In this document: in pieces, positions 54,102-62,678 of the stretch
Layout of the letters: each line of letters starts with the position of its first letter
Position numbering within the stretch: position 1 is the first letter of the stretch
NCBI GenBank assembly: GCA_020247055.1
Contig: JADCJL010000100.1
Span: forward strand, 1-64,000
From: Acidobacteriaceae bacterium
GTDB lineage: Bacteria > Acidobacteriota > Terriglobia > Bryobacterales > Bryobacteraceae
Length of the DNA: 64,000 nucleotides
Reading direction: 5' to 3'
Program-made: the position numbers and the translations under genes
The notes under the pieces: model-generated
The model's input: the letters and a program-made list of their open reading frames with translations, nothing else
Told to the model about the DNA's origin: nothing
Database searches by the model: none

Positions 54102-57100
54102 CCGATCTTCTCCAAATTCACGAGAAAGCCCTTGTACTCCGGTGTGCCGCAGTTGGGGTCATACGCGCTCGGCGTCAGCTTGTTGATCAGCGGCCCGTGC
54201 ACCTTGCCGACGAATCCCCAGTGAATCGGCAGACCAATCTGATACACCTTCCGCCCGCTCACGAGCAAGGTCCGCAGCCGTTTCGTGACCAGAGCCGGCC
54301 CTTCCAACTCGCCCCGCGCCGACGAGACCCGTACCTTCGTCCCGCTCGCAATTCCCTTCTCCGTCGCCAACTCCTCCGGCACCTCGACAAAGAAGTTCGA
54401 CTGCAGCTCCGCGCTCGAACTCGTATGCTTCGTCCAGTAATGGAAGTGCTCCGTCAGCCGGTAGGTAATGGCGACGAACGGATAATCCTTCGCCGACCCG
54501 AGCGAATCGAGGTCGCTCTTGTACACCCGCAGCAGCGGATTGGCGTTCGCGTTCGGGTGCAGCGCGTTATCCACCGGGCTCTCCGCCGGCTCGTAATGCT
54601 CTGGGAAAGGCCCTTCGACTAGGTCCGGCGCAAACAGCCGGGCCACGCCCTCCGGCAGCATCACGAACGCCGCCAGCGACTCCGGATTGGCATCGGCCTT
54701 ATAGTCCGGCGTATCGCCCGCCCACCGCTGCCCGTTCCATCGCAGCGGCGCCCGCGTTGCGTCCCACGGCTTACCCTGCTGGTCGGTCGAAGCCCGGTTG
54801 TAGAGAATCCGCCGGTTGGCCGGCCAACTCCACGCCCACTCCGGATACAGCCCCAGACCGGTCGGGTCCACCTGCCCCCGCCGCGCCATCTGATTGCCCG
54901 CCTCCGGCCACGAACCCGAATAAATCCAGTTCCCGCACGCCGTCGTGCCATCGGCCTGCAGCTCTCCAAAGCCGTTCAACTGTTTGCCGCTGTCGAGGTC
55001 CACGCCGTTGACCTCCCGTGCCACCTCCCGCAGCGTCGGCACGTGCGGCTTGGCGTAGTTCCACTGCATCCGCAGCAGCGGCTCGGCCCCTTTGCCGCCC
55101 TCTTTCTCATAGAGCGCGCGAACGGCTAAAAACAGGTCCGCGATAATCTCCTGGTCGCGCCGCGCCTCGCCCGGCGGATCCACGGCCACCTGCTTCCACT
55201 GCAGCCACCGCGACGAGTTCACGAACGACCCGTCTTTTTCGGCAAAACACGCCGCCGGCAGCAGGAACACTTCCGTTTGAATATCCTCCGCCTTTAGCGA
55301 ATGCGGATACTCCTTGTCGGCCAACTCCTTGGCCCGCCAGAACGCCGCGGTCTCCGTCTCGAAGTTCTCGGCCACAATCAGCCACTTCAACTTCGACAGC
55401 CCCCGGATCATCTTCGGCGTGTTCGGCCCGTTCGCCACGGGGTTCATCCCGAAGCTGATCAGGCCCTCCATCTTCCCGGCGTCCATCTCGTCAAAGAACG
55501 TGCCCCAGGAGTGGTCGGCTCCCTCGGCGACCTTGGGAAGCCAATCGTAGCCGTAGCTGTTGGCCGCTGTGGCGTGCGGACCGTAGTAGGCCTTCAGCAG
55601 GCTTGTCATGAACTTCGGCGTGTTGCCCCAGTAGTTCAGGCTGTTCGGCCGCAGCGGCTTCGGCGTGTTGGCTTTGAGGTAATCACCCAGCGCCGTCTGG
55701 TTCGCCCGGGGAATCTTCAGATAGCCCGGCAGATAGTTCCAGGCGCCCATATCGGTTGAGCCCTGAATGTTGGCGTGGCCGCGCTGCGCGTTCACCCCGC
55801 CGCCCGGCATGCCGATGTTGCCCATCAGCAACTGCACCATCGCCGCGGCATGGATCAACTGCACCGCGAAGCTATGGTGCGTCCAGCCCAGCGCATAGAG
55901 CACCGTCCCGCTCTTGTTCTCCGCCGCGGCCAGGGTAATCATCGCCGCGGCCTTCAAAAACTCCTCGGCCGTGCAGCCGCAGATGTTGGCCACCACTTCG
56001 GGCGTGTAGCGCGAGTAGTGTTTCTTCATCAATTGGAAGACGCAGCGCGGATGCTCGAGCGTCGGGTCTACCTTCGCATAGCCCTGCCCGTCGAGTTCAT
56101 ACTGCCAGGTCGTCTTGTCGTACTTGCCGTCCTGCCAACCCGAAAAGTGCCCCTCGCTGAAGCCAAACCCTTCGGCAATCAGAAACGACGCGTTCGTGTG
56201 CTGCTCCACGTACTTGCGCTGATACTTGTTCTCGCTGAGCGCATAGTGAATCAACCCGCCGAGAAACGCAATGTCGGTGCCCGAGCGGATCGGCACGTAG
56301 AGATCACTCACCGCCGCCGTCCGCGTAAAGCGCGGATCCACGCACACAATCTTCGCCTTCCGCAGCCGCTTGGCTTCCATGACAAACCGGAAGCCCACCG
56401 GATGATTCTCCGCCGGATTGCCGCCCATCACCAACACGACATCGGCGTTCGAGACATCCGTCCAGCCGTTGGTCATCGCGCCCCGTCCAAACGTGGCAGC
56501 CAAACTGGCTACCGTGGGGCCGTGTCAAAGCCGGCTTTGATTCTCGTAGGAGACAAGCCCCAGCCCGAACCGGAACTTGCCCAGCAGATAGTTAATCTCG
56601 TTCGTATCCGTGCAGCCGCCGATCATGGCGATGTTACGCAGCCGGTTCACCGTGCGCCCCTGCGCATCGGTCGCCTCAAAGCCGCGGTCGCGCGAATCCT
56701 TGATCCGCCGCGCCATCTTCTCCACCGCCTCGGCCCAGGTGATCCGCCGCCACTCCCGGCTCCCCGGCGCCCGGTACTGCACCGTGGTCAGCCGCCGGTC
56801 GCTCTGCACGAACTCTTCGAGCGAAGCCCCTTTCGGGCACAGCGTCCCGCGGTTGATCGGGCTCTCCGGATCCCCTTCGATATGGACAATCGCGGGCTTC
56901 ACATTCTGCGCCCGGTCCCCGAGCGAATGCACCACCACGCTGCAGCCCACGGCGCAGTAAGGGCAAATCGAAGTCGACTGGTGCGTATGCGCGGTCTTGA
57001 GCGGCTTTATCGCGCTCTCCCCCACCGCCGCGTTTCCGGTTGCCGCGGCAACGCCGCCCGCCGCGGCCCCTTTCGTCGAACGTTGAATGAACTCCCGGCG

Positions 57101-57121
57101 CGAACTTTGCTTCGACTTCAT
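54098..57121 (-). CDS. fdnG: formate dehydrogenase catalytic subunit, selenocysteine-containing
   Basis: This is one gene of 1,007 residues interrupted by an in-frame UGA (56525-56527), which is read as selenocysteine at position 199. The context ENQSRL-U-HGPTVASL matches the FdnG/FdhF active site. The Tat leader is SRREFIQRSTKG; C53, C56, C60 and C95 bind a [4Fe-4S] cluster; and the molybdopterin blocks continue with VVLVMGGNPAENHPVGFR. The mature enzyme faces the periplasm, oxidises formate to CO2 with Mo or W at the Sec-liganded site, and feeds electrons to FdnH. Length matches the family (about 1,015). Automated callers would split it into 198- and 801-residue pieces. No fdhD/fdhE or selABC is present in the window. 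Confidence 0.93.
56495..56513 (-). promoter_or_regulatory. bacterial SECIS element
   Basis: On the coding strand, 11 nt after the UGA, lies GGTAGCCA-GTT-TGGCTGCC, a stem of 8 pairs (one G-T). The apical loop contains G and U where SelB binds. The distance and the CACGGCCC segment between UGA and stem closely match the E. coli formate dehydrogenase SECIS, which is also 11 nt from the UGA. Confidence 0.8.
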
Positions 57122-57173
57122 CGTTCCTACTCTATATCACACGCCAATGCATATACTGGGGAGTCATAACGGC

Positions 57174-58415
57174 ATGAACCTGACGGCGCGCATTCTCACG
57201 GCCCTCCTGCTCGGACTCACGAGCGGCCTCCTGCTCGCCTCCCTCCAGCCCACCCTCCTCCCCGCACTCACCGGGGTCACCGAAGTCATCGGCACGCTCT
57301 GGATGAACGCCATCCGCATGACGGTCATCCCCCTCGTCATCGCCCTACTCCTCTCTTCGGTCACCTCCGTTGCCGACCCGGCCACCCTGCAGCGCGTCGG
57401 CCGCCGCACCGGCGCCGTCTTCCTCCTCCTCATCGCCGGCATCGTCACCGCCACCCTCACCCTCGCTCTCACTTTTCTTCGCTTCTGGCCGCCCTCTCTC
57501 CGCCCGCTCGCCGCCCCCACCGCCGCCCTCGCCCCTCCCCCGCCCTTCTCCCAATGGCTCATCAGCCTCGTCCCCGCCAACCCCTTCAAGGCCGCCACCG
57601 AAGGCGCCATGCTGCCCCTGATCCTCTTCACTCTCCTGATCGCCTTCGCCCTCCTCCGCCTCCCCACCGCCCAGCGCCAGCCCGTCCTCCAACTCTTCCA
57701 AACCCTCGCCGACGTCATGCTCGTCATCCTCCGCTGGGTGCTCCTCACCGCCCCCGCCGGCGTCTTCGCCATCAGCCTCACCTTCGCCGCCCGCCAGGGC
57801 CGCGCCGCCTTCGACGCCCTCGCCTTCTACATCGGCATCCTCACCCTCATCGTCGTCCTCATCATCATTGCCCTCTACGCCGTCGCCGTCCTCTGGGTCC
57901 GCATCCCCCTCCGCCGCTTCGCCGCGGCGCTCGCCCCCGCCCAGTCCGTCGCCGCCCCCACGCTCTCCTCCCTCGCCGCCCTGCCGATCCTGATCGATAA
58001 CGCCGAACGCATCCTCGGCTACCCCCGCGCCGCCGCCGGGCTCGTCCTACCCCTCACCGTCTCCATCCTGCGCCCCGCCGCCCCCGTCGCCCAAATCGTC
58101 GCCGCCCTCTTCACCGCTCACTGGAACGGCATCACCCTCTCGCCCGTCGACCTCCTCTCGCTCGCCACCGTCGTCACCCTCATGAGCTTCGCCACTCCCG
58201 GCGTGCCCAACGCCAGCTTCCTCGTCATGGTCCCCGTCTTTCAAACCATCGGACTCCCCATCGAAGGCATCGGCCTCATGCTCGCCGTCGACGTGTTGCC
58301 CGATTTCGCCAAAACCATTCTCAACGTCACCGGCCACCTAACCGCCTTTACTCTCATCCATCATGCGCCTTCTTCTCCTCCTCAACCTGCTCCTGACGCT
58401 GCCCCTGTGCGCTGA
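57174..58415 (+). CDS. dicarboxylate/amino acid:cation symporter (DAACS family)
   Basis: This 413-residue protein of the GltP/DctA family has about eight hydrophobic segments, the N-terminal LLLGLTSGLLL, the TAPAGVFAIS region, and a C-terminal re-entrant loop resembling the conserved SFATPGVPNASF block. It is shorter than the usual family members. It takes up C4-dicarboxylates or acidic amino acids with H+ or Na+. ATG 57174 is chosen because TATACT (57152-57157) and GGGGAG (57158-57163) lie between it and an earlier in-frame ATG at 57147. It diverges from the formate dehydrogenase operon with 52 bp between. Confidence 0.82.
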   Translation: MNLTARILTALLLGLTSGLLLASLQPTLLPALTGVTEVIGTLWMNAIRMTVIPLVIALLLSSVTSVADPATLQRVGRRTGAVFLLLIAGIVTATLTLALTFLRFWPPSLRPLAAPTAALAPPPPFSQWLISLVPANPFKAATEGAMLPLILFTLLIAFALLRLPTAQRQPVLQLFQTLADVMLVILRWVLLTAPAGVFAISLTFAARQGRAAFDALAFYIGILTLIVVLIIIALYAVAVLWVRIPLRRFAAALAPAQSVAAPTLSSLAALPILIDNAERILGYPRAAAGLVLPLTVSILRPAAPVAQIVAALFTAHWNGITLSPVDLLSLATVVTLMSFATPGVPNASFLVMVPVFQTIGLPIEGIGLMLAVDVLPDFAKTILNVTGHLTAFTLIHHAPSSPPQPAPDAAPVR

Positions 58416-59631
58416 GTTCCGCGCCGCCGTCGTCAAAGTCGACATCACCCCCGCCACGCCCAAGTGGCTCCTCGGCTACGCCGACCGTCAGTCCACGGGC
58501 GTCCTCGACCGCATCCACCACCGCGTCGTCGCCCTCGATGACGGCCAGTCCAAGTTCGTCCTCGTCTCCACCGACCTCTGCATGTTCTCCCCCTCCCTCT
58601 ACGACGAAGCCGCCCGCCGCCTCCAGGCCGCCACCGGCGTCGCGCCACTCCAGTTCTGGTGGACCACCACCCACACCCACTCCGCCCCCGAAATCGGCCC
58701 CCCCGGCATCTACCCCCTCCTCCTCAAAGGCCGCGCCCGCCACCCCATCGACGCCGACTATCACGAATACACCGAATTCGTCGTCCAATCCCTGGTCACC
58801 GCTGCCCAGCAGGCGATCTCTCAACTCGCCCCCGCCCGCCTCGCCGCCGGCACCGGCATGGCCCTCGCCAACATCAACCGCCGCGCCCGCGATCCCGAAG
58901 GCCGCATCTCGCTCGGCCTCAACCCCGAGGGCCCGGCCGACCGCCAGATCGGCCTCCTCCGCCTCGAAAAAGCCGACGGCTCCCTCCTCGCCCTCATCGC
59001 CAACTACGCCATGCACGCCACCGTCCTCGGCAGCCAGTTCGTCCAGATCTCCGGCGACGCCCCCGGCATCGTCGCCGCCTACGTCGAACAGAAACTCGGC
59101 GCCCCAATGCTATATATCAATGGCGCCGCCGGCGACCTCGCCCCCATCTACAGCGTCTACCCCGACCCCCGCAGCGGCCACCTCACCCAGTTCAGCGTCC
59201 TGCTCGGCGACCGCATCCTCGCCGCCCAGCGCCGTCTGCCCGCCGCCTCAAACCAGGTCAAGCTCGCCGCCTATGAACACTGGATCGAAAGCCCGCGCAA
59301 AGCCGGACTCGACTGGACCCCCGAACTCGCCCGCTACCAGCGCGGCAACCTCGTCCGCCTCCCCGTGCGCTTGCTCACCATCAACGACACGGCCATCTGG
59401 AGCGCCCCCGTCGAACTCTTCTGCGAGATCGCGCTTACCATCCGCCGCCACTCCCCCTTCCCCCACACCTTCTACTTCGGCTACACCAACGGCTGGTTCG
59501 GCTACCTCCCCACCAAAGCCGGCTTCGCCGAAGGTGGCTATGAACCGGCCACCTCCGTCTTCAGCGATCAGATCGAGGCCGATCTCACGAACGGCCTCAT
59601 CACGTTCCTTGACGGGCTGCCCCGGCCTTAA
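58363..59631 (+). CDS. neutral/alkaline ceramidase-like exported protein
   Basis: This 422-residue protein has a signal peptide (residues 1-17, MRLLLLLNLLLTLPLCA) and the neutral ceramidase N-terminal domain pattern: AAVVKVDITPATPKWLLGYADR, LVSTDLCMF, and the zinc His pair in WWTTTHTHSAPE. ISGDAPGIVAAYVE and INGAAGDLAP complete it. True ceramidases hydrolyse N-acyl sphingoid bases; bacterial relatives of this short type may have other amide substrates. The start lies 53 nt inside the end of the symporter gene, a long overlap. It ends 4 nt into the convergent isomerase gene. Confidence 0.85.
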   Translation: MRLLLLLNLLLTLPLCAEFRAAVVKVDITPATPKWLLGYADRQSTGVLDRIHHRVVALDDGQSKFVLVSTDLCMFSPSLYDEAARRLQAATGVAPLQFWWTTTHTHSAPEIGPPGIYPLLLKGRARHPIDADYHEYTEFVVQSLVTAAQQAISQLAPARLAAGTGMALANINRRARDPEGRISLGLNPEGPADRQIGLLRLEKADGSLLALIANYAMHATVLGSQFVQISGDAPGIVAAYVEQKLGAPMLYINGAAGDLAPIYSVYPDPRSGHLTQFSVLLGDRILAAQRRLPAASNQVKLAAYEHWIESPRKAGLDWTPELARYQRGNLVRLPVRLLTINDTAIWSAPVELFCEIALTIRRHSPFPHTFYFGYTNGWFGYLPTKAGFAEGGYEPATSVFSDQIEADLTNGLITFLDGLPRP

Positions 59632-60458
59632 GCCTGCAGCCCCGCCAGCACCCCACGCATGTAGGCAAAGCTCTTCACCATGCCCGGCAGCGGATCCTTC
59701 AGGTTGATCTCGTACTCGAGGTTCACATTGCCTTTGTACTTCATCTGACGCAGCAGCTTGAACATCCCCGGCACGGGAATCTTCCCGTCGCCCACTTCAC
59801 ACTGACTGTCGCGCACCATCAGATCCCGCAGGTCTTTCATATGGAAGTCGTGCAGCCGCTTGCCCGCCGCTTTGATCGCTACCAGCACATCGGTCCCGGT
59901 CCGCACCGTGTGCCCGACGTCGATGCAACAACCCATCCGCTCGTCCATGTTCTTGACGGCATCGAGCACCGTCTGCGGCGACGGGAAGTTCTTGTCCTCC
60001 GGCCCGTGGTTGTGAATCATCGCCTTGATGTTGTACTTCTTCACAAACTTCTCAATCCGCGGCAGCACCGCATGCGTCGGCGCCATCACAATCCCGGTCG
60101 CGCCTAATGCCTGCGCGTACTTGAAGTTCAGCTCAATCTCGTCGTCGTTGTCCACGGTCATGGAGATGTTGCCGACCGAGGCAATCTGCAGCCCCGCCGC
60201 CTCACAATCCTTCCGCGCCTTGGCCCACTCCGCCGGATCGCTCTTGATCTTGGCGTGGAACTCCTTCAGCGAAATCGAGTCCACATTCAAAACCTTCAAC
60301 ATCTCAATCGCCTGCGGGCGCAAAAAGCCCCGCAGCGAATAGGTCGCCACGCCCAGCCGGAAACCGGCCGACGAGTCAATGGCGGGTGCCGCTCCGGCGG
60401 GCACCGCTCCCGCGGCCATCGCCGCGGGCACAATCTGGAAAAGTTCACGTCGATTCAT
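59628..60458 (-). CDS. sugar phosphate isomerase/epimerase family protein, Tat-tagged
   Basis: This 276-residue TIM-barrel protein has a Tat leader (MNRRELFQIVPAAMAAGAVPAG) and family segments LGVATYSLRGF, IKAMIHNHGPEDKNFPSP, GCCIDVGHTVRTG, HDFHMKDLRDL and VNLEYEINLKDP. It is the fourth member of this family in the window and the third with a Tat leader. A -10-like TAGGAT lies 10 nt before the ATG. It follows the Gfo/Idh gene at 60480 by 21 nt on the same strand. Confidence 0.87.
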   Translation of the reverse strand: MNRRELFQIVPAAMAAGAVPAGAAPAIDSSAGFRLGVATYSLRGFLRPQAIEMLKVLNVDSISLKEFHAKIKSDPAEWAKARKDCEAAGLQIASVGNISMTVDNDDEIELNFKYAQALGATGIVMAPTHAVLPRIEKFVKKYNIKAMIHNHGPEDKNFPSPQTVLDAVKNMDERMGCCIDVGHTVRTGTDVLVAIKAAGKRLHDFHMKDLRDLMVRDSQCEVGDGKIPVPGMFKLLRQMKYKGNVNLEYEINLKDPLPGMVKSFAYMRGVLAGLQA

Positions 60459-60479
60459 CTTGGGTCTTATCCTATCGCA

Positions 60480-61829
60480 TCAAACAAAATCCCAACCCTT
60501 CCGGAACGTCGGCCGCAGGTAACGGTTCGCTTCCTTGTTATTGCGGAACTGCATCTTCGCCGCGTCCCACTCGAGCTTACCCTCAAACCGCATCGCAATC
60601 ACCCCCAGCAGCATCCACTGCACAAACGGGCCCGCCACGTTGAAGTTCGAACACGCCGCCTCCCCGCCCTTCGCCGCCCGGATCCAGTCCCGGTAGTGCC
60701 CTGGCGACCGCGTCAGCGACTGCGCCGGCAGAGCATAATCCTTCATCCGCGCCTCGGGCATCAAGCGCGTCCGCTCCCCGTAACAGCCCGTCGTCACCAT
60801 CCCCTTCTCGCCGATAAAAAGGCTCCCGTTCACATCCTTGTCCCCAATCAGTTCACCCTTCGGAATCCCCTCGAACTGCGGAAACTCGCTCAGTCCATCG
60901 TGCCAGAACACTTTCACCGGACCCATCGCCCCCCGCGCCGGAAAGTCGAACCGGATCACCGCCTGCTGCGGAAACGTGTGTGGCCCTTTGCCCACCTGCT
61001 TCATGCACTCGACGCTCTCCGGCGCCCCCAACCGCAGCGCCATGTTCGGCGTCCCCAGAATGTGGCACGCCATGTCGCCAATCGCGCCGCAGCCGAAATC
61101 CGGGAATCCCCGCCACGTCCGCGGCGCATACGCCGGGCTGAACGGCCGCTCCGCCGCCGGCCCCAACCACAGGTCCCAGTCCAGCGTCGACGGCACCGCC
61201 CCCGGCTTCGGCTCCACCTCCGGCCCCTGCGGCCAGTACTTCATTGGCCGATTGGTCCACGCATGGACCTCCTTCACCTGCCCGATCTCCCCGCTCCAGA
61301 TAATCTCGGCGCACTGCCGCGCCCCCTCGTTCGAATACCCCTGGTTGCCCATCTGCGTCGCCACGCCGTAGCGCGCCGCCCCCTTGGTCAACTCCGCCGC
61401 CTCCCATACCGTCCGCGTCAGCGGCTTCTGACAATAAACATGCTTACCCCGCGACATCGCCCACATCGCCGCCATCCCGTGCACATGGTCCGGCGTCGAC
61501 ACCGTCACGGCGTCGATGTGGTTCAGCTCTTTATCGAGCATCTGCCGAAAATCCTTGTACCGGGTCGCTTTCGGAAACTCTTTGAATCCCCGCGCCCCCC
61601 GCTCCTCGTCCGGGTCCGCCAGCGCCACAATGTTCTCGCTCCGGCAGCCCATCAGGTCCGTGTAGCCCTTGCCCCCGGCGCCGATCCCGGCAATATTCAA
61701 TTTCTCATTCGGCGACTTGAACCCTAACGCTCGCAGCGACGCCACGCTGCCAAACCCGCCGAGCGGCACCGCGCCCGCCAGCAGCGATCCCTGAAAAAAG
61801 TACCGCCGCGAAACACCTTGTTTCTTCAT
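60480..61829 (-). CDS. Gfo/Idh/MocA family oxidoreductase, Tat-tagged (GH109-like possible)
   Basis: This 449-residue protein has a Tat leader (VSRRYFFQGSLLAGAVPLGGF) followed by KLNIAGIGAGGKGYTDLMG, the nucleotide-binding motif, and ALADPDEERGARGFKEFPKA. VYCQKPLTRTVWEAAEL carries the catalytic Lys region, with a C-terminal domain after it. An exported NAD-dependent enzyme of this family resembles glycosidases of family GH109 or periplasmic glucose-fructose oxidoreductase, both known to be secreted with bound cofactor. ATG 61829 begins the Tat leader; the open frame that extends upstream to 63857 is an antisense artefact. Confidence 0.88.
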   Translation of the reverse strand: MKKQGVSRRYFFQGSLLAGAVPLGGFGSVASLRALGFKSPNEKLNIAGIGAGGKGYTDLMGCRSENIVALADPDEERGARGFKEFPKATRYKDFRQMLDKELNHIDAVTVSTPDHVHGMAAMWAMSRGKHVYCQKPLTRTVWEAAELTKGAARYGVATQMGNQGYSNEGARQCAEIIWSGEIGQVKEVHAWTNRPMKYWPQGPEVEPKPGAVPSTLDWDLWLGPAAERPFSPAYAPRTWRGFPDFGCGAIGDMACHILGTPNMALRLGAPESVECMKQVGKGPHTFPQQAVIRFDFPARGAMGPVKVFWHDGLSEFPQFEGIPKGELIGDKDVNGSLFIGEKGMVTTGCYGERTRLMPEARMKDYALPAQSLTRSPGHYRDWIRAAKGGEAACSNFNVAGPFVQWMLLGVIAMRFEGKLEWDAAKMQFRNNKEANRYLRPTFRKGWDFV

Positions 61830-61837
61830 ATCTCCGT

Positions 61838-61843
61838 ATCCTA
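61838..61843 (-). promoter_or_regulatory. -10-like TAGGAT, 8 nt before the Gfo/Idh start
   Basis: On the minus strand TAGGAT-ACGGAGAT-ATG has the hexamer 8 nt from the start. GGAG also lies in the gap and could serve as a ribosome site if transcription begins further upstream, so this case is ambiguous. Confidence 0.4.
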
Positions 61844-61898
61844 CCGGGAATTCGCGAGAAGATTTCGCTGCCCTACCCACTAGTCCAATACACCCCCC

Positions 61899-62672
61899 AT
61901 GGTCGCCAACTGGTTCACGGACAATCTGACACGCTGGCAACTGAACTCCCGCCGGTGGGACCTGCTCCACCTCCTCGGCACCCCGCTCCGCCGCCGCCGC
62001 TTCGCCGCCGAACGCCGCCGCCTCCTGCAGCCCCCCGTCGATACCGGCAACGTCGAAGTCCTGCACCACCCCGCCTACCAGGCCGCCATCGCCCAGGCCA
62101 AGTTCCACACCCTCCTCGATCACCCCCGCCTCGCCAACCTCTGGAACTACGCCCAACTCGTCGGCCCCGGCGCCTTTCTCGAAGTCGGCTCCCTGCGCGG
62201 CGGCAGCGCTCTGCACCTGTGCCACGCCATCGCCGCGGGCGCCACTCCCCGCCCGTTCCACTGCTTCGACCCCTTTGAAACCGGCGGCTTTACCGCCCTC
62301 ACCCCCGACGACGAACTCTTCCGCCTCGACGACTTCCTCGACACCTCCTACGCCCGCGTCCGCCAACTCCTCGCCCCCTTCCCCTTCGCCCACGTCCACC
62401 GCGGCTTCTTTCCCGCCGCCGCCGAAAACCTCAACCTCGGCCCGATCGCCCTCTGCCATCTCGACGTCGACGTCTACCTCGCCACCTCGGAATCCCTCGC
62501 CTGGCTCCGCACCCGCCTCGCCCCCCGCAGCGCCATCCTCGTCGACGACGTCAACCGCCGCTGCCGCGGCGTCGACCGCGCTCTCGCCGAGTTCACCGCC
62601 GCCTTCCCCGAGTTCCTCCTCCTCCCCCTGTTCCCCAGCCAGGGACTGCTCCTCAACCGGAACCTCTGGTAA
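61899..62672 (+). CDS. TylF/MycF-like class I methyltransferase
   Basis: This 257-residue SAM-dependent methyltransferase has the glycine-rich SAM motif FLEVGSLRGGSAL (residues 93-105), acidic FDPFETGG, and the metal-site motifs HLDVDVY (187-193) and ILVDDVNRR typical of TylF/MycF sugar O-methyltransferases. CAATAC ends 7 nt before ATG 61899. The following asparagine-synthase-like gene starts 6 nt after its stop, so the two are one unit and the methyltransferase probably modifies a sugar or small product made by that cluster. Confidence 0.82.
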   Translation: MVANWFTDNLTRWQLNSRRWDLLHLLGTPLRRRRFAAERRRLLQPPVDTGNVEVLHHPAYQAAIAQAKFHTLLDHPRLANLWNYAQLVGPGAFLEVGSLRGGSALHLCHAIAAGATPRPFHCFDPFETGGFTALTPDDELFRLDDFLDTSYARVRQLLAPFPFAHVHRGFFPAAAENLNLGPIALCHLDVDVYLATSESLAWLRTRLAPRSAILVDDVNRRCRGVDRALAEFTAAFPEFLLLPLFPSQGLLLNRNLW

Positions 62673-62678
62673 ACCGCC

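Noticed and set aside
56525-56527. Stop codon splitting the formate dehydrogenase into two genes or making it a pseudogene
   Set aside because: The UGA lies at the known selenocysteine position, and a SECIS-type hairpin follows at the correct distance.
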